Numbered from the stretch's first letter, positions 25,091 through 37,878 are shown. The stretch: DNA of 64,000 nucleotides from Tulasnella sp. 424 (GCA_019633425.1 WSUB01000004.1:1-64000), one strand, 5' to 3'. Numbers and translations are program-made. The notes: generated by a model from the sequence alone, not told the origin.

Positions 25091-25480
25091 TGGTTCTTCA
25101 ATGGATTCAATGACTAATGGAGGTCGGGCGCAGACGGTCTAGCCATAGGTTCCCTGTACCAGCAACTTTCCAGAAGAGTCCAAAGTTAACTTGCAAGTAA
25201 GTCGGATGGGTAGACCTCGATTTCAAAATCTCGACATCACTGATCAAAGCTAACAGCTGAAAATTATTCGTATGCTTGAAAATAGTTGGGAATATCAGGG
25301 ACACTAAACAGGTTCCAGGAAGAGGAAGCGATGAAGTGAATCAGAAACGCTCCACATTTAGATTTAGCGCCATAGTCTTTTCCCAGATCCACATCCACCC
25401 TCAACGCTTGGGTCCAATACCTGCTGTCGGGAGCATGGAACACGTTCACTTCGAATCCTCAAATGCCATCAGCCGGTTCT
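25080..25480 (-). pseudogene. Decayed 3' fragment of a HeLo-like kinase gene
   Basis: The minus-strand sequence matches the C-lobe end of the kinase at 18943-21008. Fragments NLFSVPDIPNYF, TNNFQLLALISDVEI and FWKVAGTGN correspond to NLFRVPDILKVQ, IPQLLALITAVEV and LLGSCWNKE of the intact gene. The frame is broken by indels and substitutions, and the match fades after about 25330-25350. It has no catalytic loop or N-lobe. It came with the same duplicated block as the gene P copy. Confidence 0.75.
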
Positions 25481-25668
25481 GGTAGCTGTCAAGGCAATGG
25501 TGTACTGATCGAGCAAAAGCGCTGTTCCGTCATTAGCCGCCTTGGGCGCTAAGATGAATAAGTCGACGATACGATAATGCTACATAATTGCTATAACAAG
25601 TACAGGAATGTTGAGGATCAACAAAACTTAGGCCTCAGAACAGAATAAGTAGTAGCCATGGTGGAGAA

Positions 25669-27305
25669 TTACATGCTCAGGCCCATCGCGCTCCTCGGGC
25701 TTCCAGGAACGACAGTATACGCTGGCGTCATACTCCTCCTGGACGGCCCATCATCCCTCATAGGCGAGAGCGCCAAAAGCTCATGTGCCATCGGACTCAT
25801 CGTCATCGTAGACGCAGCCGATAAGGGAACGTTCTGACCAGGCGGCGACAAAGTAGGACTTCGGCTGCTCGGCGGACTTGGGGGCAGTCGGATTCGCCGA
25901 GGACTAGTTTGCGGCGGGGCAACGCTTCTCCGTGGTGCGGCAGCAGCAGTGTCGATGGTCAACCGAGAGGTACGAGTCGAGGATTCCGTTTCCGCGGCCG
26001 GTTCGGGAGTTGATTGCGCTGCGTATCCAGCCTGGACGGCGTCTCGCCACTTGCTGTTGAGCATAGGATGACCGCGGACCATGGACTCGACGAGTTGATT
26101 TTCCATACCCTCTCGCAGTCTTCCGACCGTCGCGTCATCGGGGAAAGGGGTTGCCCGTCCCAACGACACGGGCGTTTCGGACGCTCCTTGGATCTCAGTC
26201 AGCTGATTTTGAAACAGTCGCATAACTGGGAGAACCGATAAGGTTAGCTGATAGTCTAGGATACCGTGACATCGAGGCCCGTACCTTGTTGGTCCGCAGC
26301 AACCGCACTCTGGAAGACCTTTTGCATCGTCCCGATCCACACCTTATCGTTGTTCTCTCGCTCCGGCCACAGAACGGGCATTACTCGTGCGATTGCAATG
26401 GACAGCGCGATGTTGACTTGTCGGAGGAATGAAACGATTTGGTACGGCAGCCATTGAGGGAAGATCCATCGCAGAACAGTGACCGGCCAGGGGAAAGCCT
26501 GGGAGGCTGACCGAATAGGGAACATTTCTGGTGCGACAGCATTGGGGACCGGTAGGAGGTACAAGTTAAGTTCGCAAGCGAGGAGGTAGAAGAAGAGGAG
26601 ATATCGCCACTAGAAGGATCAACGTTAGCAAAGAGTGTTGCACGCATACATGGACAGTAGAACGTACAATGGCACCCGAATCCGAGTCGCCCAAAACGCC
26701 GTATACTATCATGAAAAAGAGCGAGACGACGTAGAATGCAACGATTTGCAAGAGTCCCGCATGCATGTACTCGTCTTCCGTGATGACGTGTTCGAAGTGG
26801 AAGGACGCAGGGCCGAATCTACGTCAAGGATAGCGTACTCAGCTCTGCAGTTCATGGCGGTGGATTAGAACCCTTGGTACCCTTACCTATCATAAGCGAA
26901 TCGCTTGACCGGATTCCTCAACGCATCGTAGGCGTCCCTAACTTTCGCGAACAGGTCCGTTCCCGCAATGCCAACTTTGTCCGGATGATTCCTCCGAGCG
27001 AAATTTCTGAAAGCGGTCTTGAGTACGTTTTCATCTGCATCCAACTTCACTCCCAACAGCTGGTAGTAATTTGGAGGTTCGGCTTGAGCGGCGGTGAACA
27101 AGTTGTACCCGAGGTACGAGAGGATGACGAACGCGTAGGTCCGACGCCAGACGCGCACGTATTCGTCAGTACCGTATTGTGGTACTGGCCGTCGGAGAAT
27201 AGACCCGTAGAGTACGTTCATACATATCCGGGTAGCGGTTTGAGGGATGTAGGCCCAACCGGCGTAGCGGAGGACGAGTTCCGATGTACCACCGATGTCA
27301 AACAT
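25669..27305 (-). CDS. Membrane-anchored J-domain (DnaJ/Hsp40) protein
   Basis: The ATG at 27305 begins MFDIGGTSELVLRYAGW. A membrane-proximal region with TYAFVILSYLGYNLF precedes a J domain: NYYQLLGVKLDADENVLKTA, RRNHPDKVG with the HPD motif, then FAKVRDAYDALRN and RFAYDRFGP. Hydrophobic stretches follow (LLQIVAFYVVSLFFMIVYG and LLFFYLLACELNLYLLP), then WPVTVLRWIFPQWLP, VSFLRQVNIALSIAIA, WPERENNDKVW, and a Ser/Pro-rich C-terminal tail ending SPRSAMGLSM at 25669. The J domain with intact HPD implies it stimulates an Hsp70 ATPase. The helices suggest an endoplasmic reticulum or other membrane location. Several short introns interrupt it. The client and compartment are inference. Confidence 0.85.
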
Positions 27306-28659
27306 CCTATATGAAATACAGTTTTGTCAATGATATTCGTGGTGATGAACGAGTGCGAAGCAGCGCGCAGCCAGAATCAGGAAGGATGTTTGATCTCATG
27401 TACTCGACCGCCCATACGACGGCACCTGCAACGCCCATATCTCTCGCTCCAAACCAGCTGCATAGTGCCCGGCAACGACCCCATACCAAGCCCAGCTCAG
27501 AGAGCGAGCCACTCCTTCAGAGCGAACCCACTTGATAAGGATTGTGAAACAAACGCCAACATCATCATCCCCCGGCAAAATGTATCCCCTTAACCACATG
27601 GCCAGCCGACGATGCAAGGTCTGTCCACTTGGCGTAAGCGGCACAGGAGTGTAGTAAGTTCCCGTGTGGATGGTTGAACGACGCTGCCTTTACAGCGATG
27701 GTCGTTGACGTCGAGAAGGACCTCCGAAGACGGCGGCCCTCCTCTTGTGGACCATCCTGTCATCTCCGAAAAGCCTTTCAGCCTTTCGGAGAAAGCGTCT
27801 TTATGTCTGTACGTCCCGCCTTACAGCTCCCTCTCGAAGACGGGTAACTCGAAAGCGCCGAGTGAGAGCCGAGTATTTGGACGCTCAGGGGTTCGCGGGT
27901 GAAAAGTACGTGTTAAGGATGGAAAAGTCGGCCGTTTGGTGTGGCAACTGAGCGTGCATGGAGAGGAGCAAAAGAGTACAGGGGCGAAGGGGTTCGAAAG
28001 GTTGGTTCGAGCTCGACCCTTTTACTACGGCATCATGCGAAGGGCGCGCGCTGCTTTGGGTGGGAGGAATGGTGTGGAGCGACTCACAGACAGCGACAGA
28101 ACTGTAAGAGAAATACCCACATCAAGGTTTTATCAGTACATGAAGGTCCAGGACGCGTGAAGCAAGCTACTAACCAATTATTTGATAGTCGGGACGAGGT
28201 AGGATTGGGCGACCGAGTGGATGCAGAAAGTAGTCCGAAAGAGCTTCCAACGACAGTAGTAGCTGAACTGGTGTTTATGTATTCGACTGCCTGCTGTTGT
28301 TCTTTCGAGGTGGTCGATAGTATTGTACAGTTCAAGTGCCGAGAATGCTGGACTTGAAGACTCGAGGACGGGACAAGATGATGAAAGTGGATGGAGCAAA
28401 GTTGAACGGTGAACCGATCACCCACAACTTCTCACGCCCTATTTTGGGAGATCGCCGAGCCGGCATGCGCCAAACATACCGCCGACGGCTACCATCCACC
28501 CTGCACACGCTGTAGTCTTTCCTCCCACCTCCAAAATACCACCACCACAAGCTGAACTAAAGAGTTAACTGGAGAACACTCAGCTGTCAAAGTTCGCCCT
28601 CACAAGACGCAACAAAAAAGAAATAAAAAGGATCCGGCTACAAAAATCTCCGGTTGAAA
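27306..28659. other. Intergenic region between divergent genes
   Basis: This is the shared upstream region of the J-domain gene (-) and the carrier gene (+). Open frames of up to 138 codons exist on both strands (for example about 27396-27644 minus and 27941-28357 plus). They overlap each other, lack recognised motifs and resemble chance frames in GC-balanced DNA. Confidence 0.45.
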
Positions 28660-30032
28660 ATGACCAGCGTACTTCCTCCTTTGGCTCAAGCTGTTTCCGG
28701 CGGGCTTGGGTAAGCATACTCAGGCTTTATTGACTATGGGTGCCTTTACATATAATTTGATTGCGTCTCATAGATCCGTCGTCGCAAATACTGGGTCTTA
28801 CCCGCTCGACGTCATTGCAACTCGCCTGCAAACCCAGAGAACATCGAGCGATCCAAGAGCGAAGAGTAAGGAAACTTATGATTCTCGTATCTAGGACCGT
28901 CTAATCGTTTGCGCCCAGAGCTGAAACCATTAGACGTTGTGAAGGACATTATCCGGCGCCAGGGCTGGAGCGGTCTTTACTCTGGGTTCGCTAGCGACTC
29001 TCTCGCGACTTTAATTTCAAAGTAAGTCGATCAGTCAAATCGAAAGTACCAGAGGCGCTGACTTGCCCCCTCACCTTTGCTCAGCTTTATTTATTTCTAC
29101 GCCTACTCGTTCATCCGAGGCAAACTCGTCATTCGAAAAGAAGAAATCGCACTCAAATTGGAGAACCTTCCATCACCAACACCTTTCCCATATCCGACCA
29201 AAGACCGGCTCCCAGTGAGGCTTAGTATCAAGGAAGAGCTTGGTGCTGGCTTCCTTGCGGGTGTCATCAGTCGGCTAGCTTCGACGCCACTCAGCATCAT
29301 AACCGTGCGACTTCAAGTTGAACAGGAAAAGGCCGAGGACGATGATTCGACCGAAGAGAAACCTGGGATAACATCCGTTGTGAAGAGACTGTACCAGGAG
29401 GAAGGGCTTTTTGGGTTCTGGAAAGGTGCGACCAACTTGTGACCATACCTGTCCACAGAACAGGCTAACCTGGTTTCGCATAGGATTCCAATCCACTATC
29501 CTTCTCTGCTCTAACCCGGCCATCACGCTGTTCCTCTACCAAGCGTTTAGACGGACCTTCCTACGCGGGGCCAATAAGGCAATCCCGACAGGTCGGCAGG
29601 CATTTGTGGGCGCTGCAGTCTCAAACGCTATTGGTGCGCACTTCTCTATTCGAAATAGAGTGTTAGGCTTTGCTAAACTTTGCCGTGCTTTCTTTCTCTC
29701 TCTCTAGCTATCACTATCCTCTACCCGCTGATCCTCATCAAGGCCAGACTCCAGTCGGCTCGGTCCAATCGCGGCCCAGCGACGATCATGGTCGTTATTG
29801 ACGACGTTATTGGGCACAAGGGAATTCCGGGCCTCTATGACGGCCTGCAGGTGCAGCTGGTGAAAGGTGTCCTGAGCCAAGGGCTGACGATGATGTTGAA
29901 GCAGAGGTAAGTTGGTAAAGGATACAGTCGGAAGTACATTTCGTGCTAAAGAGGATTTCAACCCCATGTAGAATCGAGGCGCTCATTGTTACGCTTTACC
30001 TTATGTACCGTCAAAAGTCCGTGGCCAAGTGA
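28660..30032 (+). CDS. Mitochondrial carrier family transporter (peroxisomal adenine-nucleotide-carrier type)
   Basis: The ATG at 28660 begins MTSVLPPLAQAVSGGLG. The mature protein has the threefold carrier repeat. Repeat 1 has SYPLDVIATRLQTQR, then IIRRQGWSGLYSGF. Repeat 2 has STPLSIITVRLQVEQ, then LYQEEGLFGFWKG. Repeat 3 has LYPLILIKARLQSAR and GIPGLYDGLQVQL. These are the P-x-(D/S/L)-x-x-(K/R/T)-x-R matrix-helix motifs. The sequence ends LMYRQKSVAK with TGA at 30030-30032, after five to six short introns. The first and third motifs resemble the Ant1/PMP47 group of peroxisomal ATP carriers more than typical inner-membrane carriers. Substrate assignment is tentative, and a mitochondrial location is possible. 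Confidence 0.85.
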
Positions 30033-30224
30033 GGAGCAACGGAAGGGACTTTGTTCATGGACTCGTTCAATAATGTATCATACGCACGGAACACCTTCAT
30101 ACTTTCATTCAATACCTATAGCACAGTAGCATTCGATAATGGGAATAGCTTTTCGGTTCGTACTAAATCGAGCTGTGCCGCCAACGAATCGAGTTTCGCA
30201 TGTGTCACCCAAAGGTTGAGAGTC

Positions 30225-30241
30225 TAGGGTTAGGGTTAGGG
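30225..30241 (+). repeat. Short interstitial telomere-like repeat (TTAGGG type)
   Basis: Positions 30225-30241 read TAGGGTTAGGGTTAGGG, about three units of the fungal telomere repeat. They lie about 190 bp past the carrier stop, inside the 30033-30536 spacer. Nothing else is recognised in that spacer. Confidence 0.6.
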
Positions 30242-30536
30242 AAAGTAATAAAAAAAAGGTAAACACGCCCAATGGGGCTCCAAAAATTCCCAAACACCGA
30301 AGTGTGAGGAGGACTAGGAATGTAGTTTGCAATCAGCAATAGGTTGGACCTCAGTATGAACTTCACTGGTACCAACGCGAACCCGAGCACAGGGATAGAG
30401 AACCAAGAGCTTGTCGGGTGAGGGGTCTTATATACTCGCGGAGAGCTCCCCGTTGTGGTCTGTGCGCGGACTCACACCACACAATCACATCACATACAGT
30501 GGTTTTAACCGACAACAGTCACTAACAACCACCGGG

Positions 30537-33500
30537 CTATGCCGAAATGCACTGAATCACTTCCCTCCGCGCCCATTCCCCTATATCCCCTAGTCGCCCC
30601 TTCTCACTGAATGATTTTGTCAAGTTCCAGGCAAGGAGACGGCTCGTCAGTGGGTCCCATGTCGCCGCATTCCTCTTCGAAGCTGGCAATGTCATAGCCA
30701 ATTGCCAAAGCGTCTGGACGGTGGTTCCCCAGACTCTGAATGCGTCACGTTCAGCAATTTCATCCGCGTTCGAGGCTGTGATAGGAAGTGCGGTGAACGG
30801 AGCCGCGAAATGACTGTGACGAGTCGCTTCCGACGTGGTGTCAACCTTCATCTCGGACTCCATTTCCTGCAACCATGCTACGGCAGCTTCCAGAGATTGT
30901 GAGAGGCTAGGAGCATCCTGAGATTGTGAAGACGCGAGGCGAAGCAAGCATCGAGAAACCACCGCAAGCAGGCTTATCGAACCTGATTCGACACAACAGT
31001 CAACTCTTGAAGGGCTAGGCAGAAGGCCACCCGACTCACCCTTCCGCTTCAGCAACGTCTCTAGAATATGGCCTACACTCGCTCGCCATCCTCCCGCAGT
31101 GTTCGCGTCCAGCTTTTCATGGTCCGACATTGTCAAAATATTCTCGACAATCATCGCCCAAGGCAACTCTTCTCCGTCAAGGACGCACGAGCACTGGTTC
31201 TCCATCCAGTTCAACAGACTGCTCCGAAGAACCAACGACGTGACGGCATCGGGATTGGCTGTGAATTTCAAGAACACCTTTTTAAGGACAAGTTTAGCGT
31301 CAATAAGGAACATATCGACGAAATCCAGAAGTCCCTACCTCGAGAATCGAGAGGCGCAACGCAGGGTCGTGAGGAGACTCCTGGAAAATGGTGGCCAAAA
31401 GATCCCATGTGTGCCGCTTCCTCAAGACGACCCAGTCTCTCGACCCCCGCATACTATCCCGCAAGTACGTGATCATCCATTTTCGATGTTGCTTCCAATC
31501 CTCGTTGCCTTTGAACAGCATCTCAAAGATGAGTGGTACGTCATTTGGGTTGAACGTTGGGCGTTGAAGGAGGAAGCGCATTGCAACAGGGTAGAAGAAC
31601 GTCGCGGGATTGAAGATGCAGTGCAAGGCATGGGCAAACAGCAGACTCGTGCACGTTGGAAGTCTAGGAGGAGGATCCTGTGGCTTCGCTGAATCTGGTG
31701 GAGGGATGAAATGTCGTAATCTGTTTAGAACAAAGAGCGTCTGATCCCGCTCATGGAACGTCGCCTTCTGCAAAAGGAGCAAAATCAGCCCGCTGTCGTC
31801 ACTCTATCTAGGCTTTACTGCTCACCTGCAAAGCACGCCAGACCAGCCCAAGAACGCTAGCAACGGCTCTTCGCATGTCACCTTCTCGCGACGACATACC
31901 CGCCACCACAACCGAAAGGACGCTCGTCCGGCACAATTCAACCCACGAAATTCCAGTCTTGATCGATCCTTCGTTCACACAAGCCGCCAGTAGAAGCATG
32001 ACAAACACCGGGTCGTACGAATCCTCGTCGCAGTCTCGGTATTCGGTGACCTGGTCGACGGCCATGGAACGAGACTGAGGGAAGTTGAGGAACGTCCTTT
32101 CCATCCTCGTTGGATCTAGAGACGTGACGGCTTCGAACGCGGAGCCGGACGAGGTTCCCGCTTTTGCCGACCACCGAGAGAGTAGCGACAATGCTGAAAT
32201 CCGACGATGGCGCTCAAAGAGCTGGAATACGGAGAGTATCCGACGGTCCGCTAGGGATTGCGTGCCGGTGTATAGAGATACCAAGGCCGCGATGCTGTTC
32301 GGTTGGCAAGTGACGTTCGGGTGGGCCTTGAAGAGTGCTTCTGATAGGGAGACGAGAGCTTCGCGGGTGGCTGGAAGTGTTGTCTGGCGGACGTGGAGCT
32401 GGAATTGAGGATGCTGAACGATAGCTTGAATCAACCTATTGGTATTTGGAGCCTGTGGTACGCGTCAATGGCACGTCCGGAAAAGAACAGATATGTTGAA
32501 AAATACCTTTAACGTGACATTACACGCGAGTTGTGATGCAAATTGCATTGGTTCGGCGCGATCGAGTCGATGCTGCACGGCAGCTGTAAGGACCGGTTCT
32601 GCGAGGTATGGCTTGATTTCCGTTGCATGACGCAGTAAACCGCCTTCAGGTGAAAGTTTCAGCATTTTCAAAGGACTTTACGTTGAACAAGCGCTGCTCA
32701 CCAAGCATTCCGAGGGAGTTGAGAAGGGTAGGTTTATCCGTCTTGTCTTCGGCGAACCGTCGTACAACCCACTTGAGTGCCAACTCGACTGCAGCATCAA
32801 ATGGCCCTTCCGAAACAGCCCATCTCGGATGCTCCGCTGCAAGTCTCTCCAGTAACATTAATGCTTCTGGCTCGAGGACCGCTGCGGGAGTTGCCGACTC
32901 TATGGCTGCTGTTAACGCTCTCCTGAACTCCTTGGCTTGGTCAGGGAAGAGACGGATGAGCGACACCATGCAATTTGAGGCAATCTCCTTCCTCCTCCCT
33001 TGAGTGGTGGCACTAAACACGTCTTTGGCAAGAGAGTTGAAATACGCTGCAACGGATTTTGCGCCCATCTCCACAGCCGGTTGGAGTGGCCTTTCTGTAC
33101 CACTTACTGCGTCGAGAAAGGCCGACACCACGGGCAAAGCTTCTTTTATCAGGCTCTCGCAGTCCGATGCTAACCATTCCGCGAACTTGAGGCGACCTCC
33201 GGACCTCCGGTACATCAGGACCGTGACCGTATGGGTGCTGGATTGGCTCCATTCTCCTTTCCCAATGATCTCCTCAAACAAGTCCAGAGTGACACCGTCG
33301 GGTAACGACCTCCGCCAACGGCCTGCAGCCTTTGCTGCCAGCTTTTCCAGGTTGATCTCCTCGCCTGCTGGCGTAGTAGTGTCCAATCCTATCGGCAGTG
33401 CGCTCTCCATGACAAAATGTACGGCTTTCGATATCAAGGTTGCGGCCCTGGAAGGCTGGAGGCTTAACAGCACTAGTGCTTTCGTCCGGCTGGCCAACGC

Positions 33501-36500
33501 GTCGTGTACCGAATCGGAGGGGAGTTTCATGATGGCGTAGAGCACGCTTTCTAGCAGCGGCATTACTTCTGGCATTGCCTGGCTTCCTTGAGTGAGGGAT
33601 GATAACGTGACGTCGAGACAGCTCAGGAGATGCTCTGTTGACATGAAGGGAACCCATTGGATGACGTGAGGAATAGCGGAAGACTGATCGTAAAATAATC
33701 AGCGCCGTCACGATTTCATTGGAGGGTCCACACGTACATGTGTTTGAGTTGGAGCACCAGAGATAATGGACGACCAGTAAGCACAAATGCTTTGAACCAG
33801 ATCCTTGTCTTCAGTGGACGATTCCGAGAGAAGGCCTCGGATGTTTGCAGTAAGGTCTGGACAAGTTAGTTGAATTCAATCAAGAAGTAGAATTCCAGAG
33901 GACGATTTTCAACTCACCGAGATAGAGATCGCCTTGTGAGGAGCAGATCTCCCGAACAAACTCGGTAGCGAAGAGTTGATGGACAGCCGGGCTTGCGACA
34001 TCCCTTGCCAGTTCACCCAATGCAATGTTTAGCATGCGAAGCGCATGAGGGGCACTAGACTCTGCCAACGAAATCTTCCCTGAAATCTCCGCTTGAACTC
34101 GCAACGAAATAAGATTGGCATTTCGCTTTGCGGCTGCTGCAGATTGTTCTGCTTCCGCACGGAAGATGGCCGCCAGGGCTCGGATATTTTTATCCGATCT
34201 GAGCATCCCCCCGTTAGCCTGGATAAAGGCGTAGTGGAAGGGCACACTGTTGGGAACAGGTCAGGTCATCAGGTCTTTTCAAAGCCGTGAAAGTAGATCC
34301 TCTTTTCACCTGCGTCGTGCTGCATCCCCAATCTCGTCATCATACCCCAACAAAGCCCACAGGATTTCGGAAGAGGAGAGGTTGAGCAAGAGTTCTCGCA
34401 TAGCTTCCGTGCTTCCAGGAAGAGAAGCAAGCATGCTCGCCATAAGCATGACCACATCCTCGCTTTCGCTCGTCGGATCGAACCGAAGCCGATCGGTAAA
34501 GACGGAAGCTTGGTATTGCCATGACACTGAAAACGATGGCAGTCGATGATTATTAGTTTCAGACATGAAGTAGCCCGCCGAAAACTCACAGCTCTCCATC
34601 GAGCTAAGGGTCATAAACTCCTTCAAAATGCTAGGGTTGGATACGATAGGAAGTTCTTGCTCCGAACCATCGCCAAACTCCAAGCAGCGTCGAAGGATCT
34701 TCAACTCTCTTCGGACAGCGTCGAATACAACTCCCCTCCCGCCTTCAACCTCCGCATAACCTTCCAACACCCGAGCCAGGTGATGAACATACTGCAAATC
34801 CGGCTGTTTGCCCAGCAAGGACAGGATAAACTTCCTCAGGAAAGCAAAGACGGCTAGAAGATCAGACGACCAGTTATCCTTCTCCTTGGACACCCTATAC
34901 CTCAGCTCCTCCAATATCGTAAAGAACAGGGGACTAGGTACCGTCGCTGGAGTGTACACAGCCCTCGACTCCTCCGGTCCTTCGAGTTGTGAGATAATCC
35001 CCAATCCTTCCTCGAGGTATCGATACGGCGTTTTCAAACACCTCGACAGACAGGCATCAAAGAATGCCAAGAAGCCGCCGACTTCGTCTGAAAGCGGAGT
35101 GCCGTCTGGAGCAGTGGTCCCCGCCTTTCTCAACGCCCGAGGGAAGGACGAGAGCCATAGCTGAATCTCATCGGGGTCGTGCTCGAATATAAGACTCCTG
35201 GAGAAGAACGATTGCAAGAGGGAAGAACCGGCGTTTCGGATGGCAGCGTGAGGGGTGGTCATTTGCTTCTGCAAGACGTGGTAGAGCGCCGTCCTCGTAC
35301 CTACAGCGACCGGTCGCAGGAGGAAAAAGAAAACAGAAGGGGAGATGAGGTGAGCGTTTCGAACGAGTTACTCTCTGCATTGGCAGTACTTACCAATCTT
35401 GACAGACCAATCGTACGATTCCAGCTCCTCCAAGAGACGGAGTCCATGAAGCTGACTGGTGGTTCTTAAAGGCGGCTGCTTACGCTCCTGCTGTTTTCCG
35501 TCCTTTTGACTCTCCTCGCCTTCCAAAATCGGAGCGATAATATTCCTCATCCCGACGTGCGACTCTGCAGCGGCGTTTGGAAGGTACCGATGGTAATACC
35601 ACATCAATCTCGACGCGACTTCATGGACGAGAGTTGAGGGTGTAGCGGCTGGCTGATTCGGGTCAATCGTGGACGGATTTGCTTTCCCTTTCTGCTTCTT
35701 ATTCTTTCCGCCTTCAACATCCTCCTTCGACTTCTTCCCGCCGCTCCCTCCTTCTAAATCCATCATCCTCGCAACTTCAACAAGCTCCGGAATCCGCCCG
35801 CTCACTTCCTTGAGCAATTCTTTCCTCCCAAGAGCCCAACTTCCAGAAGTTTCATCCTCCTCGAGAGCCTCGGAAGCTCGCTTCATTTCTTCTGCGATCT
35901 CGCCAGTTTTCTTAATCGACTGGGCGAGTAAGGTTGCGGTGAGGTGTCGAACTACTGTGGAGGAGGATCTTAAACCTTTGGTTAGAGCGGCTTTGGGGAG
36001 GGTGATGGGTAGGATGGAATCGAGTATTGCCTGAATGGGAGGAGGCGAATGGATGTATGGCGGTGGAGTTGCCGAAGACGATGGTGAACGGGCTGTAGTG
36101 GAGCGGAACGAAAAGACAGGGCTTGGTAGGGAGACTATTTTTGTTGCGAGAGCGATATTCGTTATCCAGCGAGACGACAGCCGAGGTTCCAACGTCATAT
36201 TGATCGCTTGCCAGAACCTGAATACGCCAAATGGCATTTGGAGGGGGTTAATATTCAATGCTCACTCCTCCAAGTGCAAAAGGCGTACCCTGGAATCAAC
36301 TCTGGAGCGGCTTCCAAAACCTTCAACACCAGTTCTTGCTGCCTCGGATCGTCGTTCGGTTTGAGCGTTTTGACGAACGCTGGGAGAACCCGGTTGAAAA
36401 GACTGTTTTCTTGTCTCCGGGCGGTTTGATGGTCGTCTCGCGTAGCAAGGTGGTGATGACGGGCGTCGAAGTTTCGGGCGTACCATCCGCGGCTTTTGAA

Positions 36501-37789
36501 GCAAACGCCACTACCGGGTCGAGTGCACAGCGCCAAGAGGAAATGGTGTGCAATTTCGGCTATGGATGGCTCGTCTTTGGGTCCTTCTTCTTCATATCTG
36601 CCGTAAAGTTTTGATATCTGTCTTGTTACGTTAGCCGTTGAGTTAGGAGGGCGTTGTAATAAGCAACCTACACTGGTTAGAACTTGGTCGCCAAATGCAG
36701 CAATCTTGGTCCCGAAGGGTATTCTCGTATCACCCCAAATACCTTCCCAGCTGACGTCCAGAATTCTTCTAGCGAGAGCGTAAGAATCCTTCCCGATGTC
36801 GCGGAATATGCTGGAAAAGGCATCTCCTTTGTCCAACAGTGACAGCTTGATCGAGGTATGAGTTGAAGGTTGGACGAATGAGAGGATTAGAAGGACCAGG
36901 GTGGTTCGGATATCTGTAAGAGCATAGTATAAATGAATGCCGAGTCGACCTGCTGGCATAGGTGTGAAAATACCTGGAGGGTTGGTCAAGCCGTAACCCT
37001 CGGCGGTCGAATCCTTGCGGCGCATGGAAAGCATCGGCCACAAAGCCTGGATATATGAAAAGAGGTATCAGCAGTTTAATTAGATGGCAAATAAGCGATA
37101 GAACAGGCTGACATTATGACCCCAAGGGAAAACGTCAAAGATTTCCTTCCTGAACTGCCCATCACCGAAATCCGCCACGGCCCCGAATAAACGACAGGTC
37201 CAGAAACTCAGATTTTTCTCAGTAGAGCCAAAGTAGGAAATGAGGCGACGAGTGTTGGGTGACAGCAGAACGGATTTTATGATGATTGAACCGGATGACT
37301 GGGTGTTTTGGTCCATGTTGAGAAGGAACAATACCCTGACGAGTACGGATATTGGAGCAGAGGCCTCTTTCTTGAAAGGAAATCAGCCAGAGCAGTAGAT
37401 ACGGACAATGCATGGGTGCTTACAGGTATACACCTTGCCCATATGTCAAATAGCTCCGGCAGTCCTGGTGAAGCCTGACCCCAAGCAGCGGCAAGGAGAA
37501 GGCGAGAATCGTCTGTGGCTAATGGGTGCTCATCCTCTCTCACTATCAGTCTTTGAGCCAGAGAGTAAAGAGCTTCGATATGCAACAAGATTTATCAACG
37601 GACAATTCGATTTCAGTAGGCTTAGACACTACCTGAGATAACGTTTTGAGGATTGGAGTCGGAGAGACTTGCTTTGATAGTCCTCAGCTCTTTTGCAACG
37701 GTCGGGGCGACTTCATTTGCGGATTGATCGTATTTTGCGCGTTTCCTAGGACTTTCAACCGTACCATCGTTGGTCCTGGAAAGTGCCAT
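30537..37789 (-). CDS. URB1: Ribosome biogenesis factor URB1/Npa1 (nucleolar pre-ribosomal-associated protein 1)
   Basis: This is a very large nucleolar alpha-solenoid protein needed for early 60S pre-ribosome assembly. The ATG at 37789 gives MALSRTNDGTVESPRKRAK, a basic N-terminus. An in-frame Met six codons upstream is an alternative start. The N-terminal domain runs over several exons: HIEALYSLAQRL, PNTRRLISYFGSTEKN, LFGAVADFGDGQFR, LVLLILSFVQPSTHTSIKL, HHFLLALCTRPGSG, FNRVLPAFVKTLKPNDD and LVLKVLEAAPELIPGY. The middle is long helical repeats (35274-34306 and 33644-32646). The C-terminal domain lies at about 32434-30537 with RSSLLNWMEN, FFYPVAMRFLLQRPTF and ending REVIQCISA at 30537. The N-terminal order matches Npa1/Urb1. 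The repeats diverge strongly, as is normal in this family. About 15-18 introns of 50-70 nt interrupt it. Confidence 0.8.
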
Positions 37790-37834
37790 GTGAGGCAGCA
37801 GAAACAAGAAGAGGAAAATTGAAGGGCCAATGAG

Positions 37835-37878
37835 ATCACGTGCTCAGCTGAGGTCAGCAAGGAATCAAGAGGCACGTG
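37835..37878. promoter_or_regulatory. Pair of CACGTG (E-box/CDE1-like) motifs upstream of URB1
   Basis: ATCACGTG occurs at 37835-37842. GTCACGTG occurs on the opposite strand at 37871-37878. They lie about 45-90 bp upstream of the URB1 start codon. In fungi this core is bound by bHLH factors of the Cbf1/Pho4 class. Binding here is not shown. Confidence 0.4.

Noticed and set aside
14121..25480. Transposon as cause of the duplication
   Set aside because: I saw no transposase, reverse transcriptase or terminal repeats at the block edges. Unequal recombination is simpler.
27941..28357. 138-codon plus-strand frame as a gene
   Set aside because: It overlaps other frames on both strands, has no motif and no sensible partner exons.
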